Shown in pieces: positions 1 to 7,737 of a DNA stretch of 64,000 bases. The first letter of the stretch is position 1. Each line of letters starts with the position of its first letter. A model generated the notes under the pieces. It did not search any database and had not been told where the DNA came from. It saw only the letters and a list, made by a program, of their open reading frames with translations. The translations under genes were made by a program, and so were the position numbers. The DNA lies in NCBI GenBank assembly GCA_944381475.1, contig CALWLH010000071.1:24869-88868 (forward strand), given 5' to 3'. The stretch is from an uncultured Lachnospiraceae bacterium. GTDB lineage: Bacteria; Bacillota; Clostridia; Lachnospirales; Lachnospiraceae.

Positions 1-1187
1 GAGAATACCTGGTGGTTACGCCTGGCAACTATACCATGGAGGAGGGCGAGCTGACACTGGATGAGAGCGCCTCCGGCAATTACATATCCACCATTGACGC
101 AGGAACCCTGACTCTGACCCTGATTATGGACGGCATTTCAGCGGACACGGAGGTTATTGTGACTGACGGCGCCAGAGCCCAGAACATGGCATGGATCTTC
201 CCCACATGCGTTTACATTTACATTGCTCTTGCGGTGATCGTCATTGTCACCTCCCTGGTGAATGCAGTGCTGATTGGAAAGGCGCCGGCAGGTGAGCATA
301 TGCACATGGAGACGGAGTATCAGCTCTTTATCATGTTCCTTCCCTTCATCCTGCTGATTTTTGCCTTTTCCTATCTCCCTCTTTACGGGTGGCGGTTTAC
401 CTTCGTATGGGATGAAACGAAGTCCATCACAGCGGAGGGCAACTTTGCGGGAACTCACTGGTTTACAGTGCTTTTCGCGGATTCGGCCTTCAGAAAACTG
501 TTTTTAAACGTAATGAAGAACACGCTGGGCTTAAGCTTCCTGGGACTTTTCACCAGCTGGCTTCCCATGGTATTCGCCGTTTTCCTGAATGAGGTAAAGA
601 ACAGTAAGTTTAAGGGATTTGTGACCACATTTTCCACGATTCCCAACTTTATTTCCTGGGTGCTTGTTTACTCCATCGCCTTTGCCATCTTCTCGGCGGA
701 TGGTCTTGTGAGCAACCTCCTCGGAATCAATCACAATTACCTGCAGGACTCCACGCATCTGTGGCTGAAGATGTGGGCCTGGGGAACCTGGAAGGGTATC
801 GGATGGAGCGCCATCATCTATATCTCCGGTATCGCCGGTATCGACCAGCAGCTTTATGAGGCAGCCTCCATCGACGGTGCGGGACGGTTCCAGAGAATGT
901 GGAGCATTACCCTCCCCTGCCTGCTTCCAACCTTCGTGGTTATGCTGGTTATGTCCGTAGCGGGTATCCTGAGCAATGGTATGGATCAGTACCTGATGTT
1001 CTCCAATGCTCAGACAATCGACGATCTGAACGTATTGGATCTGTATGTGTATAATCTGGTGTTTGACGGCGGCGGGCAGGTTCCGCTCTCAACCGTTGTT
1101 GGTATGGGCAAATCAATTGTAAGTATTATTCTGTTCTTCATCGCCAACAGCGCGGCAAAGGCAATCCGTGGAAACGGTATCGTATAA
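1..1187 (+). CDS. Sugar ABC transporter permease, LplB-type (5' partial)
   Basis: Inner-membrane subunit of a carbohydrate ABC importer (binding-protein-dependent permease superfamily). The frame is open to the first base of the window, so the true start lies upstream; a GTG at 12 is not a convincing start. The visible N-terminal part (about 60 residues, beta-rich and hydrophilic) is not typical of LplB permeases. It is followed by a membrane segment around the AWIFPTCVYIYIALAVIV stretch and then a normal permease body of about six helices. The cytoplasmic EAA loop is clear (YEAASIDGAGRFQRMWSITL), the contact site for the ATPase. A second permease follows after 14 bases and a binding protein after that, so this is one operon. 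No ATPase gene is in view; such importers often share an MsmX-type ATPase encoded elsewhere (family knowledge). Confidence 0.9.
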   Translation, partial: EYLVVTPGNYTMEEGELTLDESASGNYISTIDAGTLTLTLIMDGISADTEVIVTDGARAQNMAWIFPTCVYIYIALAVIVIVTSLVNAVLIGKAPAGEHMHMETEYQLFIMFLPFILLIFAFSYLPLYGWRFTFVWDETKSITAEGNFAGTHWFTVLFADSAFRKLFLNVMKNTLGLSFLGLFTSWLPMVFAVFLNEVKNSKFKGFVTTFSTIPNFISWVLVYSIAFAIFSADGLVSNLLGINHNYLQDSTHLWLKMWAWGTWKGIGWSAIIYISGIAGIDQQLYEAASIDGAGRFQRMWSITLPCLLPTFVVMLVMSVAGILSNGMDQYLMFSNAQTIDDLNVLDLYVYNLVFDGGGQVPLSTVVGMGKSIVSIILFFIANSAAKAIRGNGIV

Positions 1188-1201
1188 GGAGGTGAGAAAA
1201 A

Positions 1202-2146
1202 ATGGCTAAGACAGCAGAAGAAAAAATGAACGAAAAGCTGGAGAAGGAGTATTACAAGAAGCATAAGCGCATGTACCGGCTCTCCGCTTCGGATATTGTA
1301 TTCAGCATCATCAACTATGCAGTGTTCTTTATCTTTACATTTAGCTGTATATTTCCCTTCTACTATATCTTTATCCAGACCATTTCTGACCCCAGTCTGG
1401 TAGCGTCGGGAGCTATACGGTTCTATCCCAGAGGGCTGACTATCAGCAACTACGTGAATATTCTGCACGAGAATCAGATCATCTCTGCATTCGTAGTGTC
1501 TGTGGCGAGAACGCTCATCGGTACCACGCTGATGGTGCTGGCGTCGGGACTCATCGGCTATCTGGTAACTCAGGATAAGATGTGGAAGAAAAAGCTCTGG
1601 TATCGGTTCATGGTTATCACCATGTACTTTAACGCAGGTACCATTCCCTGGGTAATGAACATGAGACTGCTGGGACTGGAAGGAAATTTCCTGGCTTACA
1701 TCATCCCTGGTATCGTCTCTCCCTACAATATTATTCTGGTAAAGACCTACATAGAGTCCATTCCGGCAGAGCTGGAGGAGAGTGCATTTATCGACGGCGC
1801 AGGCTACATGACGGTGTTCAGAAAAATTATCTGGCCCCTGTGTAAGCCCATTCTGGCTACCATCGCCATATTTGGCGCGGTGGGTCACTGGAATTCCTTC
1901 ACCGACTCCCTGATGCTCATGACAGCCCCGGAGGCACAGAAGTATCACACCCTGCAGCATGTGCTGTATAACTATCTGGTAAGAAACCAGAGAGTGGATA
2001 CCAGCGCCGGCGGTTCGGTTCAGACCGTATCTGCGGCGGTAAAATACACCTGTAGTATGGTGACCATCATTCCCATATTGATCGTATACCCCTTTATGCA
2101 GAAGTATTTCCAGAAAGGCATTATGCTGGGAGCAGTCAAGGGATGA
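1202..2146 (+). CDS. Carbohydrate ABC transporter permease, YtcP-type
   Basis: Second permease of the importer, 314 residues, the usual size for YtcP/MalG-like subunits. ATG 1202 is preceded by a strong AAGGAGGTG site that overlaps the end of the upstream gene region. A charged N-terminus is followed by about six membrane helices; the EAA loop reads EESAFIDGAGYMTVFRKIIW, typical of the MalFG contact with the nucleotide-binding subunit. It pairs with the upstream LplB-like permease to make a heterodimeric channel for the substrate delivered by the lipoprotein at 2248. Substrate is unknown; LplB/YtcP systems commonly take up oligosaccharides from plant or host glycans (family knowledge). Confidence 0.93.
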   Translation: MAKTAEEKMNEKLEKEYYKKHKRMYRLSASDIVFSIINYAVFFIFTFSCIFPFYYIFIQTISDPSLVASGAIRFYPRGLTISNYVNILHENQIISAFVVSVARTLIGTTLMVLASGLIGYLVTQDKMWKKKLWYRFMVITMYFNAGTIPWVMNMRLLGLEGNFLAYIIPGIVSPYNIILVKTYIESIPAELEESAFIDGAGYMTVFRKIIWPLCKPILATIAIFGAVGHWNSFTDSLMLMTAPEAQKYHTLQHVLYNYLVRNQRVDTSAGGSVQTVSAAVKYTCSMVTIIPILIVYPFMQKYFQKGIMLGAVKG

Positions 2147-2247
2147 TGGCTATGGTGCTGCCTGTTCAGGGCAGCACCACAGCGAAAGCTGCAATGCAAT
2201 CGGGGAATGATCTCCGTTTCGCAAATATATATTTATAGGAGGACATT

Positions 2248-4158
2248 ATGATAACAAAGTCAAAAAGAGTATTGGCACTGGGCCTCTCTTCGGCTATGGC
2301 CCTGTCCATGTTTGCTGGATGTACAAACAACAGCAGTTCAAGTGCGTCAGGAACCACCGCCGCATCCGACGGTACTGATTCAACTCAGGGAACGGATGCA
2401 TCTGGCAATGATGACGAAACCGCAGGTACAACTGCAGGCGAGGAGGGCAATGAAGGAAATACTGATGCCACAGAGCCCAGCAGCGATGTAAGCGGGAATA
2501 CTGGGGGGGATGTATTTGCTGAGTACGAGCCTACATACGTTCCCGAGGAGACGGTTTCCATTCAGATTTTCTCTCAGATATCCAATGTGCCCGGTGAGCA
2601 GAGAGGATGGATGGCGGATATTGTTAAGGAAAAATTCAATGTGGAGATCAACATTGTTAACGACTCTTCTGTCCTTTCCACCATGCTTCAGACCGGTGAT
2701 ATGGGAGATATCGTAATCTGGGGAAACCAGGACGAGGATTACAAGACTGCTGTAAGCAGCGGCTATCTCCTGAACTGGAACAGGGATAATCTCCTTTCCA
2801 ACTACGGCGCATATATGGAAGAGAATATGGCGGAAGCTCTGGAGTATAACGCGAAGGTGAACGGCGGTAATGTATACGGCTTTAACGGTTCCATTTCCTT
2901 GCCTGGAAGCGCAAATTCTGCTGGTCTTCTCTACACATGGGATACCAGATGGGATCTGTATATGGAGGCCGGAATGCCGGAAATCAACGACCTTAACGAC
3001 TACATCGAGATGATGAAGACCTTCAAGGAGCTGGAACCCACAGATGAGAACGGCAACGAGACCTATGCGCTGTCCATGTGGCCCGACTGGGATGGAAACA
3101 TGGTCATGTATGTAAAGGCCTTTGCCACAGCTTACTGGGGCTATGACGAGTGGGGCATGGGTATGTATGATGTGAGAACCGGCAGCTTCATCGGCGCTCT
3201 GGACGAGGATGTGGACAACAATCCTTACTATCAGGCGCTGAAGTTTATCAATCAGCTGAACCAGGAAGGTCTTGTAGACCCCAACTCCATGTCTGCGAAG
3301 TGGGATAACTACTCTGAGAAGATGAAGGCCGGCGGCGCATTCTTCTCCATCTTCAATTATGCAGGGGCTGATATCTACAACACCGAGGCGCATGCTGAGG
3401 AGAACAAGTATATGTGCTCCCTGATTCCAAACGACGCAACACCTCTGATTTATGGTACTTCCACCACAGGAAGCGGCTATGTATGGAGTATTTCCGCAAA
3501 GACCGAGCATCCGGAGCTTTGCATGGAAATCATCGACTGGCTCTCCACACCTGAGGGTACGCTCACCTATTTCTATGGACCTAGGGGAACCAACTGGGAT
3601 GTGGATGAGAACGGCAATCTGTATCTGACAGAGTTTGGCGTAACCTGCCAGACTGACAGAACAGGTACATCCATGACAGAGGTTGGGTATACCGGACTGT
3701 TTGACGATGGTATTATCCAGGTGAACTCCAATATCTGGGATCAGGCGTCCTACATTCCCAACGACCCCAACAACCAGAGCTTCCTGTATGAGCTGTGGGA
3801 TTCCATGCAGACGGAGCCCGTTAACGAGGTAGAAGCATCCTGGAGAGAGTTCTCCGGCGAAACCCTTGGCATCAACTACCTGCTGCACAACGAGAACATT
3901 GTGGTTTCTCCTTCAACAGGTGTGAAGTTTACCAACCCCAGCAAGAGAGATACGCTGTATACCAACTGGAGCCAGGTTGCAACAACCATCGTCAACGGTA
4001 CATGGAGATGTATCTATGCTGCCACAGACGCAGAATTTGATCAGCTTTGGGAGCAGATGGTATCCGACGCCAACAGCTACGGCTATGCGGATTGTGTTGC
4101 TTTCTCCGAGGAGCAGGCGGCAACCAGATATCTTGCTGAGCAGATGCTGGCAGAGTAA
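2248..4158 (+). CDS. Extracellular solute-binding lipoprotein
   Basis: Substrate-binding protein of the sugar ABC importer, 636 residues, larger than average but normal for LipO/YtcQ-like proteins. The start is ATG 2248 behind AGGAGGA. A lipoprotein signal peptide ends in a lipobox (FAGC, Cys25), followed by a Ser/Thr/Asp-rich linker of roughly 70 residues that tethers the domain to the cell surface. The body carries features of the family-1 binding fold, for example GDMGDIVIWG near the hinge. It follows the two permeases and precedes a terminator, so it is the last gene of the transport operon. The sugar cannot be deduced from sequence. Confidence 0.92.
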   Translation: MITKSKRVLALGLSSAMALSMFAGCTNNSSSSASGTTAASDGTDSTQGTDASGNDDETAGTTAGEEGNEGNTDATEPSSDVSGNTGGDVFAEYEPTYVPEETVSIQIFSQISNVPGEQRGWMADIVKEKFNVEINIVNDSSVLSTMLQTGDMGDIVIWGNQDEDYKTAVSSGYLLNWNRDNLLSNYGAYMEENMAEALEYNAKVNGGNVYGFNGSISLPGSANSAGLLYTWDTRWDLYMEAGMPEINDLNDYIEMMKTFKELEPTDENGNETYALSMWPDWDGNMVMYVKAFATAYWGYDEWGMGMYDVRTGSFIGALDEDVDNNPYYQALKFINQLNQEGLVDPNSMSAKWDNYSEKMKAGGAFFSIFNYAGADIYNTEAHAEENKYMCSLIPNDATPLIYGTSTTGSGYVWSISAKTEHPELCMEIIDWLSTPEGTLTYFYGPRGTNWDVDENGNLYLTEFGVTCQTDRTGTSMTEVGYTGLFDDGIIQVNSNIWDQASYIPNDPNNQSFLYELWDSMQTEPVNEVEASWREFSGETLGINYLLHNENIVVSPSTGVKFTNPSKRDTLYTNWSQVATTIVNGTWRCIYAATDAEFDQLWEQMVSDANSYGYADCVAFSEEQAATRYLAEQMLAE

Positions 4159-4199
4159 TTTTATAAAGTACACCGAGCGGTATAAATGAACATCACAAC

Positions 4200-4231
4200 G
4201 GGGAAGTCCCATGGGGCTTCCCTGTTTTTTA
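4200..4231 (+). terminator. Rho-independent terminator after ABC importer
   Basis: GGGAAG pairs with CTTCCC (4201-4206 with 4217-4222) and is extended by CCC/GGG across a one-base bulge, then a run of T. It closes the transport operon. Confidence 0.85.
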
Positions 4232-4252
4232 GAAAACTTTCACATAATATGC

Positions 4253-4282
4253 TTGATTCTGATTGTGCAAATCGTTTATAAT
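4253..4282 (+). promoter_or_regulatory. Sigma-A-type promoter for yesL-like gene
   Basis: TTGATT at 4253-4258 and TATAAT at 4277-4282 with an 18-base spacer, directly downstream of the terminator and about 80 bases before the next start codon. Confidence 0.7.
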
Positions 4283-4360
4283 TGGGAGCATGAACAATAC
4301 CGCAGATGGGCATGATGAAAATGCCAATGATGAACGCTTAACTGAAAGGAATGTTGTGCA

Positions 4361-5098
4361 ATGGATATTTTCAGCGTGGATGGAAAGCTGTTTCAGTTCT
4401 TGAGAAGGCTGACGGATATATTAAAGCTGAATATTCTCTGGCTTCTCTGCTCCCTTCCCCTGGTGACCTTCGGCCCGGCCACCGTGGCGGCCTTTGATGT
4501 AACCATGAAGATGATCGACGACACGGAAGGGTATGTGGCCAGGCAGTTTTTGAAGTCCTTTAAGGCGAACCTGAAAAACGGCATACCCCTTGGCATTCTC
4601 TTTCTGGTGGGCGCCTATTCCCTGTGGCTGGATTTTCAGCTTGCCATGATTCCGGATCTGCATCCATTTCTGTTCCTGGCCATGTTTATTCTCTTTGTCT
4701 TTGCGTTTGTCGCCTGCTTTATCTACGCCTTTGCCCTGTCAGCCAGATACGAAAATACGCTCGTGAGAACCATCAAAAATTCCTACGATATATTCCTGAG
4801 GCATATCGTCAGGAACGGCGGTTTGGTGCTTGTGCTGGCGCTGGAGGTGGTGATATTTTTCTGGAGCAGTACCACGCTGTTTTTATTTATTCTCATCGGC
4901 CCTGCCTGCCTGTTTCTTACCATCAGCGGCTGGGCGGTGCCCATGTTCCGGGAGATTGAGAAGGAGGATGGGGCGGTTATACAGAGACAGGAAAGCGATT
5001 CGGAGGAGCAGATTTTTAAGGATCATCCTGCCGAGGACAAGGGAATCAGCAGAAGAGCCCATATGGGAAGAACATCGGATCAGCAAAAGGATTCATAG
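4361..5098 (+). CDS. YesL family (DUF624) membrane protein
   Basis: Integral membrane protein of 245 residues with the DUF624/YesL pattern: a short N-terminal cytoplasmic stretch (MDIFSVDGKLFQFLRRL), then four to five hydrophobic helices up to about residue 200, then a charged tail of about 45 residues. YesL-type proteins are found next to LplB/YtcP sugar importers in Bacillus and Clostridia; their role is not well defined. It has its own promoter and lies between two terminators, so it can be transcribed separately from the transporter. Start ATG 4361 has a GAAAGGA site ten bases upstream. Confidence 0.88.
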   Translation: MDIFSVDGKLFQFLRRLTDILKLNILWLLCSLPLVTFGPATVAAFDVTMKMIDDTEGYVARQFLKSFKANLKNGIPLGILFLVGAYSLWLDFQLAMIPDLHPFLFLAMFILFVFAFVACFIYAFALSARYENTLVRTIKNSYDIFLRHIVRNGGLVLVLALEVVIFFWSSTTLFLFILIGPACLFLTISGWAVPMFREIEKEDGAVIQRQESDSEEQIFKDHPAEDKGISRRAHMGRTSDQQKDS

Positions 5099-5115
5099 AG
5101 AAAAGAATAAAATCA

Positions 5116-5167
5116 GAAAAGCGGCTGTCCCAGGGGGCTTGAATCTCCCTGGGACAGCCGCTTTTTT
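5116..5167. terminator. Bidirectional terminator
   Basis: Long near-perfect stem (AAGCGGCTGTCCCAGGG with CCCTGGGACAGCCGCTT) with A-tract on one side and T-tract on the other. It serves both the yesL-like gene on the plus strand and the chorismate mutase-like gene converging from the minus strand. Confidence 0.92.
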
Positions 5168-5172
5168 ATTGG

Positions 5173-6027
5173 TTATTCCACGGTAAAGCTTCCCAAAATC
5201 TGCAGATACTCCGTCTCCTTTGACAGCTGGAAGAGGAGGGCCTGGCTCTCCTTTTCCAGGAGATTCAGGGAGAGCTCCACATAAAACTCATAGTTCCAGT
5301 CTGTTGTCTTTCCGTTCGGCCGGGAATGAATTTCTGTCAGGTTTATGCCATAGTCGGCAATCTGGCATAGGATGCTTCCAAGACTCCCGCTTTTGTTGGG
5401 ACAGACAAACATGATTTTTAAACGGTTATGGGCTTCTGTAACCGCCAGGGTGTTTGAAAATGTTACCAGCTTTAACATGCGCCCCTTTTCTGTGATGATC
5501 TGGCAGTCGTTAATATAAAGGCTGTAGTGTCTCAGCATGGTGTTCAGCTCATCGCTGGTACCCTTGCCGATTTCCTCCATCACCCCCATGCCTGCATCCA
5601 CCGAGCCCTCCTGAATCATGGCGCCGATCTCATCAAAGGAATCCACGGCAGTAACCAGATCCCTTGAGATGGCGCTGCACAAATAGAGCTGGGGTTTGAT
5701 CATGGCAACCCGGGCAGGGGGAGTCATCTTTGTCTCAAAGGAAAAGGGGAAGCAGTTTTTAATTTCCAGAGTTCTGCCGTACTGGTATTTCCTGCTGACC
5801 TCCATGATTCTCTTGATCAGGGCGGTGTATTCCTTTTCAAGGCTTGCATCAATTCCCGCAGTGTTTTTTCTGATGACAGCCTCCTCCCGGTCCGGCTTGT
5901 AGATTTCGTCCGAGGTTTCAGCCTTGATGCGCGCCACATTGTCCGCCAGCATCATGCGCTCGATAAACAGCTCCTTGATTTGTTTGTCCACCCGGTCTAT
6001 ACCGGCTCTTACTTCATCCAGATTCAT
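5173..6027 (-). CDS. Chorismate mutase / truncated prephenate dehydratase-like / ACT protein
   Basis: Protein of 284 residues with an AroQ-type chorismate mutase domain at about 1-85 (RAGIDRVDKQI, ERMMLADNVARIK, YKPDREEAVI), which converts chorismate to prephenate. Residues about 105-190 resemble only the first lobe of prephenate dehydratase (SFDEIGAMIQEGSVDAGMG). The second lobe, with the family's TRF catalytic motif, is missing. An ACT domain follows at about 205-284 (GSLGSILCQIADYGINL, then HSRP), the usual phenylalanine-sensing module. Normal PheA fusions are about 350-380 residues, so this one is some 80-100 short. It may be a mutase with feedback control but without dehydratase activity. 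The start is ATG 6027 behind GAGGTG. Confidence 0.85.
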   Translation of the reverse strand: MNLDEVRAGIDRVDKQIKELFIERMMLADNVARIKAETSDEIYKPDREEAVIRKNTAGIDASLEKEYTALIKRIMEVSRKYQYGRTLEIKNCFPFSFETKMTPPARVAMIKPQLYLCSAISRDLVTAVDSFDEIGAMIQEGSVDAGMGVMEEIGKGTSDELNTMLRHYSLYINDCQIITEKGRMLKLVTFSNTLAVTEAHNRLKIMFVCPNKSGSLGSILCQIADYGINLTEIHSRPNGKTTDWNYEFYVELSLNLLEKESQALLFQLSKETEYLQILGSFTVE

Positions 6028-6049
6028 GGGATCACCTCATAAATATAAC

Positions 6050-6245
6050 ATGCTGTTGGGGGCAAAAGGTATTTTACCCCTGATATCACGGATTGCTCCG
6101 TGCTAAAGCACTCTCGCAATCCTAAAACAGCTCAAATTCGCTCATTTTTCTGCGAAAAATGACTACTTTTCGCTGTTTTGTGGGTCCCAAAGTCATACAT
6201 TGCCATGCCAGCATGGCATGTATGACCTTTTGACCCTGATATCAT
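6050..6245 (-). repeat. Structured intergenic repeat, family 1 copy A
   Basis: About 195 bases directly upstream of the minus-strand chorismate mutase-like gene. A second, diverged copy lies at 31553-31750. Shared landmarks on the plus strand are ATGCTGT, GGTATTTTACCC, CACGGATTG-TCCG, GGGTYCCAAAG, a hairpin, then TTTTGACC. In this copy the hairpin is at 6192-6226 (GTCATACAT...ATGTATGAC with GCCATGC/GCATGGC). The flanking GGGTC and GACCC can extend the stem. TGATATCA after CCC occurs at both ends. No convincing coding potential. Confidence 0.75.
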
Positions 6246-6363
6246 AACATATTTCTATTAAAGCCTCAACAGATAATTCTGAAATTCCGACGCTGATGTC
6301 CATCATGATGCGGGGGCGCAATCCATGGGGGAGTGCGTACATTCAAATTTATGTTCTTTTAAC

Positions 6364-6391
6364 TTGACAAAAAATCGAGAATCCTTATAAT
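6364..6391 (+). promoter_or_regulatory. Sigma-A promoter of AraC gene
   Basis: Consensus TTGACA at 6364-6369 and TATAAT at 6386-6391 with a 16-base spacer. The expected transcription start is around 6398. Confidence 0.85.
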
Positions 6392-6402
6392 AATTAAGGT
6401 CG

Positions 6403-6435
6403 AAATTAGACATAGGATCGGGTAAAAATTAGACA
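6403..6435 (+). promoter_or_regulatory. Direct repeats in AraC gene leader
   Basis: AAATTAGACA occurs at 6403-6412 and again at 6426-6435, 23 bases apart, roughly two helical turns. AraC proteins bind direct repeats of this spacing, so this may be an autoregulatory site. No binding data. Confidence 0.4.
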
Positions 6436-6450
6436 ATTGAGGTGCCAGAT

Positions 6451-7659
6451 TTGAATCAGTGGGAAAAACTGGAGCAACTGATGACAAAGGAAGAAAAGCA
6501 TCGGCTGTATGAGATGGTCAGGCTGCAGATCCTGATGTTCATTGTCAGAAACGGCGGACATATACCGGAGGGGCTGATGGATGTTTTTGATTGGCAGGAT
6601 GACTGTTATCAGGTGGTGTACAGCAGAAACTTCACCAGCCAAAAGGAGAATCATTATCAGCTGAGGGAGCTGATTTTTTTTGGTATTCACGAGAGTCCCA
6701 TGTCGGTGGAGTTTCCGGAGGGGGAGGGAAAAATCCTTGTTCTGCGGGGAAAGGCGGCGGTGAAGCGGCTCAACCAGTTTATTGAGCATTATCTGATCAC
6801 CCCGCCTCAGAAAAACAGTCCCATGTACAGCCTGTTCTTCACCTGCGGAGAGGTGGTGAAGAAGCCGGAGGATATTCATGAATCCTATAATACGGCTGTA
6901 AAGCTGATGGAGCGAAGGTTTTTTGCCGGACGTGACCAGCATATGCTGGATGAGAATCCGCTGTCCGATTCCCAGGAACAGCAGCCCCTGGGGGAGGAGG
7001 TGGTGAGCCGTTTCTGTGATGCTTTGGTGGACGGTATCCAGACCTTTAACAAAACGCATCTGAACAGACAGGTGGAAAAGCTGTATGGATATCTGGTAAG
7101 CTGCTGCCAGGACGAGCAGACGGTGCGCATGTTTCTCATGGAACTCTGTATCCGGGTTAGGGAAAGGCTCAGGGAAAAATATCCTGGAGCAAAGCAGTAC
7201 GGTGAGGACAGCAGAAGAATGCTTCAGAGTATTTTTAAGCATGATTATCTGTATGAGATTTTGGACAGCATGGTTAAGGAGCTGGGGGCCATTATGCAGG
7301 GGGTAGGCGCTCCGTCCAGGGACAGCGTTTTGAATGATATTTTATTTTATATCCAGCATAATATGGGGGAGCAGCTGAAGCTGGAACGGATTGCGCCCCT
7401 CTTCGGATACAACAGCGCTTATCTGGGTAAAATTTTCAGGCAGAATGTGGGGGCAAGCTTTAACGCCTATGTGGATCGTGTACGCATTGAGCGGGCCAAG
7501 GAGCTTTTGCAACAGGAAAAGCTGAAGGTTTACGAGATATCGGAGCGGGTGGGCTACAGAAATGTGGATTACTTCCACAAAAAATTCCTGAAAAATGTGG
7601 GTATGAGTCCCGCGGCGTACCGGAAATCCGTTTCCGCCGACAAAGGAGAAGCAGAGTAA
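6451..7659 (+). CDS. AraC family transcriptional regulator
   Basis: DNA-binding regulator of about 402 residues. The last 100 residues form a two-helix-turn-helix AraC domain (LERIAPLFGYNSAYLGKIF, then VYEISERVGYRNVDYFHKKF and the closing MSPAAYRK). The preceding 300 residues are not a typical cupin or receiver domain; they resemble the central region of YesN-type regulators without the phospho-acceptor domain. I prefer TTG 6451 as start because TTGAGG lies eight bases upstream; a GTG at 6442 in the same frame is the alternative. Promoter and tandem repeats precede it. Its target is unclear, since neighbours on both sides have other controls. Confidence 0.88.
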   Translation: MNQWEKLEQLMTKEEKHRLYEMVRLQILMFIVRNGGHIPEGLMDVFDWQDDCYQVVYSRNFTSQKENHYQLRELIFFGIHESPMSVEFPEGEGKILVLRGKAAVKRLNQFIEHYLITPPQKNSPMYSLFFTCGEVVKKPEDIHESYNTAVKLMERRFFAGRDQHMLDENPLSDSQEQQPLGEEVVSRFCDALVDGIQTFNKTHLNRQVEKLYGYLVSCCQDEQTVRMFLMELCIRVRERLREKYPGAKQYGEDSRRMLQSIFKHDYLYEILDSMVKELGAIMQGVGAPSRDSVLNDILFYIQHNMGEQLKLERIAPLFGYNSAYLGKIFRQNVGASFNAYVDRVRIERAKELLQQEKLKVYEISERVGYRNVDYFHKKFLKNVGMSPAAYRKSVSADKGEAE

Positions 7660-7737
7660 ACCTTCATGCGTCCGGCGGAGGGACTCTCAGAGTAATGGGA
7701 TTCCCCGGATAACCGGGGAGGGAAATTGGAGGATTTT

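Noticed and set aside
1010..1960. 316-residue open frame on the minus strand
   Set aside because: Antisense to the two permease genes, low-complexity His/Gln/Arg-rich translation, no ribosome site.
2380..3888. 502-residue open frame on the minus strand
   Set aside because: Antisense to the solute-binding lipoprotein, which has a signal peptide, lipobox and ribosome site; no domain seen in the antisense frame.
6442..6450. GTG start for the AraC gene
   Set aside because: It overlaps the likely TTGAGG ribosome site; the TTG at 6451 has better spacing. The difference is only three residues.
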